64,000 bases of DNA from Rhodobacter sp. (GCA_027484985.1 JAIXRW010000005.1:95378-159377), one strand, 5' to 3'. Shown: positions 45,952 to 54,995, counted from the first letter of the stretch. Numbers and translations are program-made. Notes: generated by a model not told the origin, from the sequence alone.

Positions 45952-46752
45952 TCACACCTCATCGCCATGCCCTGCCCGCAGCCCTTCGCGCACGCGATGG
46001 GCGATTTCGATGAATTCGCGGCTGTCGCGGATGTCGAGGGGGCGTTCTTTCGGCAAGGGGCTGTCGATGATGTCGGTGATCCGGCCGGGGCGCGGGGACA
46101 TCACCACGATCTTGGTGGACAGATACACCGCTTCGGGGATGGAATGGGTGACGAAGCCGATGGTCTTTTCCGTCCGCGCCCACAGCTTGAGCAATTCCTC
46201 GTTCAGACGGTCGCGCACGATCTCGTCGAGCGCGCCGAAGGGTTCGTCCATCAGCAATATGTCGGCATCAAAGGCCAAGGCGCGGGCGATGCTGGCGCGT
46301 TGCTGCATGCCGCCCGACAATTGCCACGGAAATTTCTTGCCAAAGCCCGCCAGTTCGACCAGATCGAGCACGCGTTCAACCCGCTCGGCCTGTTCGGCCT
46401 TGGAAAATCCCATGATTTCAAGCGGAAGGCGGATATTGCCCGCAATCGTGCGCCATGGATAAAGCCCCGCCGCCTGAAACACATAGCCGTAGGCCCGCGC
46501 CTGCCGCGCCTGATCGGGGGTCATGCCGTTCACTGTCAGGCTTCCGCCCGTGGGGTGTTCCAGCGCCGCGACACAGCGCAGGAATGTGGTCTTGCCGCAG
46601 CCCGAGGGGCCGATGAAGCTGACGAAATCGCCCTTGTTCACCGTCAGGTTCACATCGCGCAGCGCATGGACCGGGCCGTCGGCCGTCTGGAACACCAGAT
46701 CCAGCCCCTTGGCCTCGATCACCGGTGCGGCCTTTGTCGTCATATCCTTCAT
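45952..46752 (-). CDS. ABC transporter ATP-binding protein (nitrate/taurine/pyrimidine type)
   Basis: GPSGCGKTTFLR; LSGGMQQRASIARAL; ILLMDEPFGALDEIVRDRL. Confidence 0.92.
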   Translation of the reverse strand: MKDMTTKAAPVIEAKGLDLVFQTADGPVHALRDVNLTVNKGDFVSFIGPSGCGKTTFLRCVAALEHPTGGSLTVNGMTPDQARQARAYGYVFQAAGLYPWRTIAGNIRLPLEIMGFSKAEQAERVERVLDLVELAGFGKKFPWQLSGGMQQRASIARALAFDADILLMDEPFGALDEIVRDRLNEELLKLWARTEKTIGFVTHSIPEAVYLSTKIVVMSPRPGRITDIIDSPLPKERPLDIRDSREFIEIAHRVREGLRAGHGDEV

Positions 46753-46874
46753 GCGTCCCCGTCTTTCCCATGGTCTGTGCCATGGCTGCCTGTTCTTGCG
46801 GGCAAGCCCGGCCTTTGCCTGCGGCCCCCGAATCGTGCAACCCTGACGCGACATCCCTGCCGGAAAGTCCCGCC

Positions 46875-47288
46875 ATGACCGACACACCGCCCGTCTGCCG
46901 CAAGCTGACCCCGTCTTCCGACCAAAGCTATGCCGGAAAACAGGGGTTCTCCTATTTCGAAGGCATCGCCCGCGAAAGCACGGGCGCGCAGGGCATCTGC
47001 ATGCATCTGCTGGCCATTCCGCCCGGCGGCCGCGCCAAGGCGCACAAACATGCAACCCACGAAACCGCAATCTACATGCTGGACGGTGTCACGGTGATGT
47101 ATTGGGGCCAGGCGCTTGAACACCGGATGGAGGTGGCGGCGGGCGACATGCTCTATATCCCCGCCGACATGCCGCATCTGCCGTTCAACCCCGGCCCGGG
47201 CCATGCACGCGCCGTCATCGCGCGGACCGATCCGCACGAACAGGAAAGCGTGGTTCTTCTGCCCGAGCTGGAGCATCTGGTGCCCTAG
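46875..47288 (+). CDS. Cupin domain-containing protein
   Basis: IPPGGRAKAHKHATHETAIYMLDGVTVMYWG...AGDMLYIPADMPHLPFNPG. Confidence 0.87.
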   Translation: MTDTPPVCRKLTPSSDQSYAGKQGFSYFEGIARESTGAQGICMHLLAIPPGGRAKAHKHATHETAIYMLDGVTVMYWGQALEHRMEVAAGDMLYIPADMPHLPFNPGPGHARAVIARTDPHEQESVVLLPELEHLVP

Positions 47289-48739
47289 ACCCCCGTCGCC
47301 GGAATGCCCGTGCGGATCACGGGGCGCGGGGCGGTCAGGTCTTTCCATTTGGCCAGCGCGCGGTTCACGCTGGGGCGCGGCTCGCGGGCGACGAATTTGC
47401 CCCAGCCTTCGCGGCCGTCGATCTTGCCTTCGGTCACGGCCACATGGCCGCGTGTGAGGGTAAAGCGCGGCAGGCCCGTCACTTTTTGCCCCTCGAACAC
47501 GTTGTAATCGATGGCCGATTGCTGGGTCTTGGCGGAAATGACCTTTTCGGCCTTGGGGTCCAAAACCACCAGATCGGCATCCGCCCCCACCAGCACCGCG
47601 CCCTTCTTGGGATACATGTTCAGGATTTTGGCGATATTGGTCGAGGTGACGGCCACATATTCCTCGGGCGTCAGGCGGCCCGTGGCCACGCCATGCGTCC
47701 AAAGCATGGGCATGCGGTCCTCAAGCCCCCCCGTCCCGTTCGGGATCTTGGCAAAGTTGCCCACGCCGAACCGCTTCTGTTCGGTGGTAAAGGCGCAATG
47801 GTCGGTCGCCACGCAGGACAGGCTGCCCGATTGCAGGCCCGCCCAAAGGCTGTCCTGATGGTTTTTGTTGCGGAAGGGGGGCGACATGACGCGGCGGGCG
47901 GCATGGTCCCAGTCGGGGTGGAAATATTCGCTTTCGTCCAGCGTCAGGTGCTGGATCAAGGGCTCGCCCCAGACGCGCTTTCCGGCCTGCCGCGCGCGGC
48001 GGATCGCCTCATGCGCTTCCTCGCACGAGGTGTGGACGACATAAAGCGGCACGCCCGCCATATCGGCGATCATGATGGCACGGTTGGTCGCCTCGCCCTC
48101 GACGGCGGGCGGGCGGCTATAGGCATGGCCTTCGGGGCCGGTATTGCCTTCGGCCAGCAGCTTGGCGGTCAGTTCGGCCACCACATCGCCGTTTTCGGCA
48201 TGGACCAGCGCAACCCCGCCCAGATCGCCCACGCGGCGGAAGGAATGGAACATCTCGTCATCATTCACCATCAGGGCGCCCTTATAGGCCATGAAGTGCT
48301 TGAAACTGGTGATGCCGGATTTGACCGCATCCTCCATATCGTCCCAGACCTTCTGGCCCCACCATGTCACCGCCATGTGGTAGCTGTAATCGCAATGGGC
48401 GCGACCCGATTTGTTGTGCCACATCTGGGCTGCATCCATCAGCCCCTGCCCCTGCCCCGGCAGGATGAAATCGACCACCATCGTCGTGCCGCCCGATAGC
48501 GCCGCGCGGGTGCCAGATTCGAAATCATCCGCCGAATAGGTGCCCATGAAGGGCATCTCAAGATGCGTATGCGGGTCGATCCCGCCGGGCATGACATAGC
48601 AGCCCGTGGCATCCAGCACCTCGCCCCCGGTCAGGTTCGGGCCGATTTCGGTAATCACCCCGTCCTCGATCCGCACATCGGCCTTGTAGGACAGGTCGGC
48701 GGTCACGACCGTGCCGTTCTTGATGATCTTCGAAGCCAT
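47285..48739 (-). CDS. hydA: Dihydropyrimidinase
   Basis: CYVMPGGIDPHTHLEMPFMGTYSADDFESGTRAALSGGTTMVVDF; CVATDHCAF; adjacent to carbamoylase, preA and preT. Confidence 0.93.
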   Translation of the reverse strand: MASKIIKNGTVVTADLSYKADVRIEDGVITEIGPNLTGGEVLDATGCYVMPGGIDPHTHLEMPFMGTYSADDFESGTRAALSGGTTMVVDFILPGQGQGLMDAAQMWHNKSGRAHCDYSYHMAVTWWGQKVWDDMEDAVKSGITSFKHFMAYKGALMVNDDEMFHSFRRVGDLGGVALVHAENGDVVAELTAKLLAEGNTGPEGHAYSRPPAVEGEATNRAIMIADMAGVPLYVVHTSCEEAHEAIRRARQAGKRVWGEPLIQHLTLDESEYFHPDWDHAARRVMSPPFRNKNHQDSLWAGLQSGSLSCVATDHCAFTTEQKRFGVGNFAKIPNGTGGLEDRMPMLWTHGVATGRLTPEEYVAVTSTNIAKILNMYPKKGAVLVGADADLVVLDPKAEKVISAKTQQSAIDYNVFEGQKVTGLPRFTLTRGHVAVTEGKIDGREGWGKFVAREPRPSVNRALAKWKDLTAPRPVIRTGIPATGV

Positions 48740-48770
48740 CTCGTCTCTCCCTGCAAGGGCGCGCCGCCCT

Positions 48771-48822
48771 CATTTTCTGCCCAAAAATATCCTCGGGGGG
48801 TGCGGGGGGCAGACGGCCCCCC
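48771..48822. repeat. Dispersed intergenic repeat with hairpin, between hyuC and hydA
   Basis: CATTTTCTGCCCAAAAATATCCTCGGGGGG, one mismatch to 2904-2933; then GGGGGGCAGACGGCCCCCC. Confidence 0.88.
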
Positions 48823-48832
48823 GCCGCCAGCC

Positions 48833-50083
48833 TCAGGAAACCACCTCTGCCACTTCAAGCACCGAATGAAGCAGCACATCGGTGCCCGCAGCCGCCCATT
48901 CAGGGGAAATCTCTTCCGCCTCGTTATGGCTGAGGCCATCCACGCAAGGACACATGACCATGACGGTCGGGGCCACGCGGTTGATCCAGCAGGCGTCATG
49001 CCCCGCGCCGGACACGATATCCATATGGGAATATCCCAGCTTTTCCGCCGATTGGCGAACGATCTTCACAAGGTTCGCATCAAAGGTGACGGGATCGAAA
49101 TGTCCCACATCCTCGATGCTGCATCCCAGCCCCAGTTCGGCGGCCACGGCATGGGCCGCGCGCATCACCTCGGCCTTCATCGCGTCAAGCTTGGCCTGTT
49201 CGGGGCTGCGGATATCGACGGTGAAAACCACCTTGCCCGGAATGACGTTGCGGCTGTTGGGAAACACCTTGACCTGCCCCACCGCGCCCACGGCATTGGG
49301 CAGGTGGCTCATGGCGATCTGGTGGACGCGTTCGGTGATGCGGGCCATGCCGAGGCCTGCATTGACGCGCATATTCATCGGCGTGCTGCCTGTATGCGCA
49401 TCCTTGCCTGTCAGGGTAATCTCCAGCCACCACAGGCCCTGCCCGTGGGTGACGACGCCGATGGTCTTGCCCTCGGCCTCGAGGATCGGGCCCTGTTCGA
49501 TGTGCAACTCCAGCATCGCATGCATCTTGCGCGCGCCGACCGCCTCGTCGCCCACCCAGCCGATGCGGGCGAGTTCGTCGCCGAACCGTTTGCCATCCAT
49601 ATCGGTGCGGCCCTTGGCGTAGTCCTCGGTATGGATGCCCGCAAAGACGCCCGATGCCAGCATGGCGGGGGCGAAGCGGGCGCCCTCTTCATTCGTCCAG
49701 TTCGTCACCACGATGGGGTGCTTGGTCCTGATGCCCAGATCGTTCATCGACCGCACCACTTCCAGCGCGCCCAGCACGCCCAGAACCCCGTCATATTTCC
49801 CGCCCGTGGGCTGGGTATCAAGGTGGCTGCCCATATAAACGGGCAGCGCCGCAGGGTCGGTGCCCGCGCGGGTGAAGAACATGTTGCCCATGGTATCGAC
49901 GCCCATGGTCATGCCCGCGGCCTCGCACCAGCGTTTGAACAGGTGGCGGCCTTCGTTATCGGCATCGGTCAGGGTCTGGCGGTTGCAGCCTCCCGCGATA
50001 CCGGGGCCGACCAGCGCCATCTCCATCAGGCTGTCCCACAGCCGTGCCGAATTGATGCGAAGGTTTTCGCCGGGTGCCGACAT
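48833..50083 (-). CDS. Zn-dependent hydrolase, N-carbamoyl-beta-alanine amidohydrolase/hydantoinase-carbamoylase family
   Basis: YMGSHLDTQPTGGKYDGVLGVLGALEVVRSM; NWTNEEGARFAPAMLASGVFAG; ELHIEQGPILE; SGAGHDACW. Confidence 0.92.
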   Translation of the reverse strand: MSAPGENLRINSARLWDSLMEMALVGPGIAGGCNRQTLTDADNEGRHLFKRWCEAAGMTMGVDTMGNMFFTRAGTDPAALPVYMGSHLDTQPTGGKYDGVLGVLGALEVVRSMNDLGIRTKHPIVVTNWTNEEGARFAPAMLASGVFAGIHTEDYAKGRTDMDGKRFGDELARIGWVGDEAVGARKMHAMLELHIEQGPILEAEGKTIGVVTHGQGLWWLEITLTGKDAHTGSTPMNMRVNAGLGMARITERVHQIAMSHLPNAVGAVGQVKVFPNSRNVIPGKVVFTVDIRSPEQAKLDAMKAEVMRAAHAVAAELGLGCSIEDVGHFDPVTFDANLVKIVRQSAEKLGYSHMDIVSGAGHDACWINRVAPTVMVMCPCVDGLSHNEAEEISPEWAAAGTDVLLHSVLEVAEVVS

Positions 50084-50160
50084 CTGGAACTCTCCCTGTG
50101 GTCGGGTCTCTGCCGGACCTTTACCACGCCGCCAAAGGCTAAGTTGAACGACTCGTTTTC

Positions 50161-50208
50161 TGACCGTATGGTCAAGTCACAGCGCACCACAACCTGACCA
50201 CATGGTCA
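50161..50208. promoter_or_regulatory. Two RutR-type operator boxes in the divergent hyuC/rutR-like intergenic region
   Basis: TGACCGTATGGTCA (50161-50174) and TGACCACATGGTCA (50195-50208), matching the TTGACCANNTGGTCAA form. Confidence 0.8.
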
Positions 50209-50227
50209 ACGAAAATTCCCGGGGTCC

Positions 50228-50875
50228 ATGCCAGCATCTGCCCAAATCCCGCGCAACAAATCGGCCCGCCGCACGGAAATCAGGCGCGAGAATGAACGGC
50301 TGATTCTCGACGCCGCCGAACGTGTCTTTGCCGAGGCGGGCTTTGGCGGGGCGACGATGCAGCTGATCGCCGATCTGGCGGGGCTGCCCAAGGCGAACCT
50401 GCATTACTACTTTCCAACCAAAGAGGCGCTTTATCGCCGCGTGGTGCGAAACATCTTTGAAATCTGGCTGGATGCGGCATCCACCTTTGACGGGGCGGAA
50501 GACCCCGCCACGGGGATCGGCGGCTATATCGACGCCAAGATGGAAATCTCGCGCCGCCATCCGCACGGGTCCAAGGTCTGGGCGGCCGAGGTGATGCAGG
50601 GCGCGCCGGTCATTCAGGATTACCTTGAAACCACGCTGAAAGACTGGACTGACGGGCGTATCCGCGTGATCCAGGGCTGGATCGACCAGGGCCGCATGGC
50701 GCCGGTGAATCCGCGCCACCTGCTTTACATGCTCTGGGCCACGACGCAGCATTACGCCGATTTCGGCCACCAGATCGAAACCCTGAACCACGGCGCCCCG
50801 CTGACGGAACGCCAATGGGCCGAGGCAAAGGCTTCGGTCAAAGCCATCATCCTGCGCGGCATCGGTGCCGCCTGA
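50228..50875 (+). CDS. TetR family regulator, RutR-like
   Basis: ILDAAERVFAEAGFGGATMQLIADLAGLPKANLHYYFPTKEALYRRVV and RutR-type C-terminus (WATTQHYADFGHQI). Confidence 0.88.
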   Translation: MPASAQIPRNKSARRTEIRRENERLILDAAERVFAEAGFGGATMQLIADLAGLPKANLHYYFPTKEALYRRVVRNIFEIWLDAASTFDGAEDPATGIGGYIDAKMEISRRHPHGSKVWAAEVMQGAPVIQDYLETTLKDWTDGRIRVIQGWIDQGRMAPVNPRHLLYMLWATTQHYADFGHQIETLNHGAPLTERQWAEAKASVKAIILRGIGAA

Positions 50876-50889
50876 CCATAGGAACCGCC

Positions 50890-51342
50890 ATGGACCTTTC
50901 CGATTTCGACGCCGAAGCCGCGCGCCTGATCCTGCCCGAATTCACCGAGGAAACCGCCCTGCGGCTGGGGCTTACGGTGGTGAACATGGCCACGCAGGAA
51001 AAGATGCCCATCGTGGTGAACATCCGCACGCCCGACCGCACGCTGTTCCATTGCGCCCTGCCCGGATCGGCGCCGCTGAACGACACCTGGGCGCGGCGCA
51101 AATCGAACACGGCCTTTGCCTTTCGCCTGGCGAGTTTCCACGCCCAAGCCGTGATGAAGGCCAAGGGCGAGGATATCGCCAAGCACGGCCTGAACCCCGC
51201 CGATTACGCGCCGCAGGGCGGGGCCGTTCCCATCGTGGTGCAGGGGGCGGGCATGGTCGCCTGCCTGACCGTTTCAGGCCTGCCGCAGGCCGAAGATCAC
51301 GCGCTGGCGGTGCGGGCGATTGCCACGCTGTTGCCCGACTGA
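50890..51342 (+). CDS. UPF0303 / heme-degrading-domain-like (DUF336) protein
   Basis: MPIVVNIRTPDRTLFHCALPGSAPLNDTWARRKSNTAFAFRLAS. Confidence 0.8.
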   Translation: MDLSDFDAEAARLILPEFTEETALRLGLTVVNMATQEKMPIVVNIRTPDRTLFHCALPGSAPLNDTWARRKSNTAFAFRLASFHAQAVMKAKGEDIAKHGLNPADYAPQGGAVPIVVQGAGMVACLTVSGLPQAEDHALAVRAIATLLPD

Positions 51343-51410
51343 ACCGCACGTTTTCTGCGAATATACCCGCCATGCGCCCAAGCATGCGCCCGTCGCTGCG
51401 GTTGCAAGAT

Positions 51411-51510
51411 GAGTATTTGTACAAGGGTGAAACAGGCATGTTTTCATCCTTGTCCAAATACTCCGGGGGGAATCGGCCAAGGGCCGATGGGGGGCTGCCC
51501 CCCCCCCTTT
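51411..51510. repeat. Dispersed repeat as an inverted pair, followed by a G/C hairpin
   Basis: GAGTATTTGTACAAGGGTGAAA (51411 on) faces TTTTCATCCTTGTCCAAATACTCCGGGGGG (51441-51470); then GGGGGGCTGCCCCCC. Confidence 0.88.
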
Positions 51511-51620
51511 CCTGCGCCATCGGCGGGCACGAACCATGCGGCAAAGCCGACATGGCCTGTCGGTGAACCGTTTGACCCCGTGCCCCCTTCCGCGCCACCC
51601 TGCTGCCAGACAGACGGAGC

Positions 51621-52946
51621 ATGCCCATGACCAACACCTCGCAATCCTTGTTCGACCGCGGCATGAAGGTGCTGGTGGAAGGCGTCTCGTCCGCCTCGCG
51701 CGGGCCGGCCACCTTTGGCGGCGCGCCGCGCTATATGAGCCACGGCAATGGCGCGCGGCTTTATGATGTGGACGGGCGGGAATACATCGACTGGATGATG
51801 GCTTTTGGCGCCCTGCCGCTTGGCCATGCCCATCCGGCCATCGTGGAAACCGTGACGCGCGAGGTTGCGCGCGGCACGCATTTCGCGACCGCGCTCGAGG
51901 TCGAGGTGGAAGTGGCTGAAATGCTGGTGGCGCTGCTGCCCCATGTCGACAAGGTGCGCTTCGCCAATACCGGAACCGAGGCCGCCATGGCCGCCTTTCG
52001 CCTGTGCCGCGGCCATACGGGGCGGCGCAAGATCATCAAGTTCGAGGGGCATTACCACGGCTGGTGGGATGCGGTGCTGGTCAACACCAACCCCTATCCG
52101 CCCACGCTGCTGGGCCACCCCAACGACCCGATCCGCATTCCCGACAGCTCGGGCATCCCCGAAGAGGCGTGGAAGGATACCATCGTCGTCCGATGGAACG
52201 ATTTCGAGGCGCTGGAAGCGGCGATGAAGCTGCACGGGGCCGAGGCTGCCTGCGTGGTGACCGAAGGGGTCATGTCCAACATGGGCGTCATTTCCCCGAA
52301 GCCCGGCTATCTGCTGCGCATGCAGGAGCTGTGCCGCCAATATGGCGCGCTGTTCTATCTGGATGAAACTGTCACCGGCTTCCGCCTTGCCGCAGGCGGC
52401 TGCGCCGAGCTTTACGGGCTGACCCCCGATATCACCACCTATGGCAAGGCCGTGGGCGGCGGGCTGCCCATGGCCTTTATCGGGGGGCGCGCCGATGTGA
52501 TGGCGGGGCTTGAATGGGGCAAGGTGCTGCATTTCGGCACCCACAATGCGGGCCGTCTGGCGCTGCATGTGACCAAGACCATGCTGGAAACCATGCTGGC
52601 CGACGATCAGGCGGGGTTCCGGCGCATCAAGGATCTTGGGCTGAAGATGACGGCCGAATTGCAGCGTGTGGCATCGGGCACCAACCGCCACGGCATGATC
52701 GTGCAGGGCGTCAATTCGATGTTCCAGATCTTCTTCACCGACCAGCCCGAGATCACCGATTTCCGTGATTTCTGCACCCATGTGGACCGCGTGAAATTCC
52801 GCAACTTCGTGCTGCGGCTGTTCGACAAGGGGGTTTACATGAACCCCTCGGCCACGCTGCATTCGCTGTCGTCCATCGTGCATAGCGAAGCCGATATCGC
52901 CGCCACCGCCCGCGCCGTGGCCGAGGTGCTGGACGAAATGCCTTGA
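51621..52946 (+). CDS. Class III (GSA-like) aminotransferase
   Basis: RFANTGTEAAMAAFRLCRGHTGRRKIIKFEGHYHGW; LYLDETVTGFRLAAGG; TTYGKAVGGGLPMAFIGG. Confidence 0.9.
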   Translation: MPMTNTSQSLFDRGMKVLVEGVSSASRGPATFGGAPRYMSHGNGARLYDVDGREYIDWMMAFGALPLGHAHPAIVETVTREVARGTHFATALEVEVEVAEMLVALLPHVDKVRFANTGTEAAMAAFRLCRGHTGRRKIIKFEGHYHGWWDAVLVNTNPYPPTLLGHPNDPIRIPDSSGIPEEAWKDTIVVRWNDFEALEAAMKLHGAEAACVVTEGVMSNMGVISPKPGYLLRMQELCRQYGALFYLDETVTGFRLAAGGCAELYGLTPDITTYGKAVGGGLPMAFIGGRADVMAGLEWGKVLHFGTHNAGRLALHVTKTMLETMLADDQAGFRRIKDLGLKMTAELQRVASGTNRHGMIVQGVNSMFQIFFTDQPEITDFRDFCTHVDRVKFRNFVLRLFDKGVYMNPSATLHSLSSIVHSEADIAATARAVAEVLDEMP

Positions 52947-53698
52947 CCGTTACCATCGGCATCCTTGGCACCGGCCATCTGGCGGGGTTCCTGATCCGGG
53001 GGGCGTCGGGCAAGGGATACCGCTTTCTGGTCGCGCCATCGCGCGGCGCGGCGGGGCTGGCGGGGCCGGATGTGATCCTGACGGACGACAATCAGGCGGT
53101 GGTGGACGGGGCCGACCATATCCTGGTCTGCCTGCCCGCCCGTGACGGCGTGGCGATCCTGCGCGGCTTGCGCTTCCGCGCGGGGCAGTCGGTCCTTTCG
53201 GCAATGGCGGGCACGCGGCACGGCCCGCTTGCCGCCGCCATCGCGCCCGCCACCGGCCATTGCACCATGATGCCCGGCCATGCCAATGCCTATGGCGCGG
53301 GTCCGTCGCTGCTCTATCCCCCCGATCCGTTCTGGCACGGTTTCCTGTCGGTCCTTGGCCCCGTCCACCCCTTTGCGGATGAAGCGGAATTTGTCACCGC
53401 CACCGCCTTTGGCGCGCTGTCGGGGGCAAGTTTCTTTCTGATGGACAGCATGGTGCAATGGTTCGTGCAGAACGGCCTGCCCGAGCCGCAGGCGCGGCGA
53501 CTGGTGGCAGAAACGCTGCTGGGCAATGCCACGGTCGTGCTGAACGAAACCGCCACCTTGGCCCAGATCACCCCCGGTATCGCCACCAAGGGCGGCATCA
53601 CCGAGGCGCTTGTCGGCGTGCTGGCGAAAGAGGGCGCGCTGGAGGCATGGCACAGGGCCCTTGATGTGGTGCTGGCGCGGGTGCGGGGGAATAGCTGA
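52943..53698 (+). CDS. NAD(P)-binding protein, pyrroline-5-carboxylate reductase/6PGDH-like
   Basis: TVTIGILGTGHLAGFLIRGASGKGYRFLVAPSRG; PPDPFWHGFLSVLGPVHPF. TTG start overlapping the upstream gene. Confidence 0.75.
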   Translation: MTVTIGILGTGHLAGFLIRGASGKGYRFLVAPSRGAAGLAGPDVILTDDNQAVVDGADHILVCLPARDGVAILRGLRFRAGQSVLSAMAGTRHGPLAAAIAPATGHCTMMPGHANAYGAGPSLLYPPDPFWHGFLSVLGPVHPFADEAEFVTATAFGALSGASFFLMDSMVQWFVQNGLPEPQARRLVAETLLGNATVVLNETATLAQITPGIATKGGITEALVGVLAKEGALEAWHRALDVVLARVRGNS

Positions 53699-53773
53699 CA
53701 CCGCACCCTTCCATCGTGGCGGATCGCTCCTATCTATGGCCGGAACGAAACCAGACAGACAGGGACAGAAATA

Positions 53774-53860
53774 ATGTTCAAAGGCCTTACCACCGCCATG
53801 ATCCTGATCACCGCCATGCTGACGGCGGTGCCCTTTGGCATGATGCTGCTGATCGAGTGA
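53774..53860 (+). CDS. Candidate 28-aa single-TM microprotein
   Basis: Read directly: MFKGLTTAMILITAMLTAVPFGMMLLIE*, with AGGGA at 53761-53765 upstream. Absent from the ORF track because of length. Confidence 0.5.
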   Translation: MFKGLTTAMILITAMLTAVPFGMMLLIE

Positions 53861-53861
53861 T

Positions 53862-54245
53862 CTAGCCGCCCGCCTGAAGCGCAAGCAGGGCATCCAAAGC
53901 GGCCTCTGCCTGCGCTTCGGGCACGAAGGCATGGTCGTGGTGATAGGCCGCGACCATGTTGCAAGGAATGCCCCGCGCCGCCAAGGCCGTGGAAACTGCC
54001 GCCGTCAGACCCACACCATCAAGGGCGGAATGGACCTGCAAGGTGATGCAGCGCATCACCATCGCATCTGGGGCAAGGTGGGCCGGAACGATCAGCGACA
54101 TCCCCTCGTCTTCCTGAAACATGCCAAGGGCCGCATGCCGCAGGTCGTCGCGCCCCGTGACAAAGGCATAGCGCCCTGTCTGCAATAGCGGCGCCATCCC
54201 CGCGATCATCGCCTGCCCGTCGCGCACCGGATCGGCCATTCCCAT
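53862..54245 (-). CDS. ACT-domain-like small protein (DUF2241-type)
   Basis: YAFVTGRDDL...MFQEDEGMSLIVP...ITLQVHSALDGVGLTAAVSTALAARGIPCNMVAAYHHDHAFVP. Confidence 0.75.
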   Translation of the reverse strand: MGMADPVRDGQAMIAGMAPLLQTGRYAFVTGRDDLRHAALGMFQEDEGMSLIVPAHLAPDAMVMRCITLQVHSALDGVGLTAAVSTALAARGIPCNMVAAYHHDHAFVPEAQAEAALDALLALQAGG

Positions 54246-54317
54246 CCCCAAGACATTTGCATCCCGCGCCAATATGCGACAGATTCGACGCGTTGTCGCC
54301 CCGTTCAAAGGCCCCCC

Positions 54318-54938
54318 ATGACCCCCGGCGCAAAGCCAAAACCGCGCACGCGCATTCAGGCGAAGAATTCGGAAACCATCCTCGAAGCGGCGCTCGAGGT
54401 GTTTTCGCATTACGGATTTCGCGGCGCGACACTGGACCAGATCGCCGAGGTGGCAGGCCTGTCGAAGCCCAATCTGCTGTATTACTTCCCGTCGAAAGAG
54501 GCGATGCATGAGGCCCTGCTGGGCCGGTTGCTGGCAACCTGGCTTGACCCGTTGCGCGAAATGCGCCCCGAAGGCGACCCGCTGGCGGAAATTCTTGGCT
54601 ATGTGCGGCGCAAGGTGGAACTGAGCCGCGACTATCCGCGCGAAAGCCGCCTGTTCGCGAATGAAATCCTGCAAGGCGCGCCCCGCATGCGCGATGCGAT
54701 CGAAGGCGATCTCAAGCAACTGGTCGATGAAAAGGCGGCGATCCTTCAAGGCTGGATGGATCAGGGCCGGATTGCCCGCCTGCCGCCCGTTCATCTGATC
54801 TTTTCGATCTGGGCGCTGACGCAGCATTACGCCGATTTCGACGTTCAGGTGCGTGCCGTGCTGGGCGAAGGCCACGATCCCTTTGCCGAAGCGGGCGACT
54901 ATCTGGAAGTGCTGTTCCGCAAATTGCTTGCACCCTGA
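54318..54938 (+). CDS. TetR family regulator, second RutR-like paralogue
   Basis: ILEAALEVFSHYGFRGATLDQIAEVAGLSKPNLLYYFPSKEAM...SIWALTQHYADFDVQ; clear similarity to the 50228 protein. Confidence 0.88.
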   Translation: MTPGAKPKPRTRIQAKNSETILEAALEVFSHYGFRGATLDQIAEVAGLSKPNLLYYFPSKEAMHEALLGRLLATWLDPLREMRPEGDPLAEILGYVRRKVELSRDYPRESRLFANEILQGAPRMRDAIEGDLKQLVDEKAAILQGWMDQGRIARLPPVHLIFSIWALTQHYADFDVQVRAVLGEGHDPFAEAGDYLEVLFRKLLAP

Positions 54939-54945
54939 CCCGGTC

Positions 54946-54995
54946 TTTTCATCCTTGCGGAAATACTCTTGGGGGTACGGGGGGCTGGCCCCCCG
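54946..54995. repeat. Dispersed intergenic repeat with hairpin
   Basis: TTTTCATCCTTGCGGAAATACTCTTGGGGG then GGGGGGCTGGCCCCCC. Confidence 0.85.
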
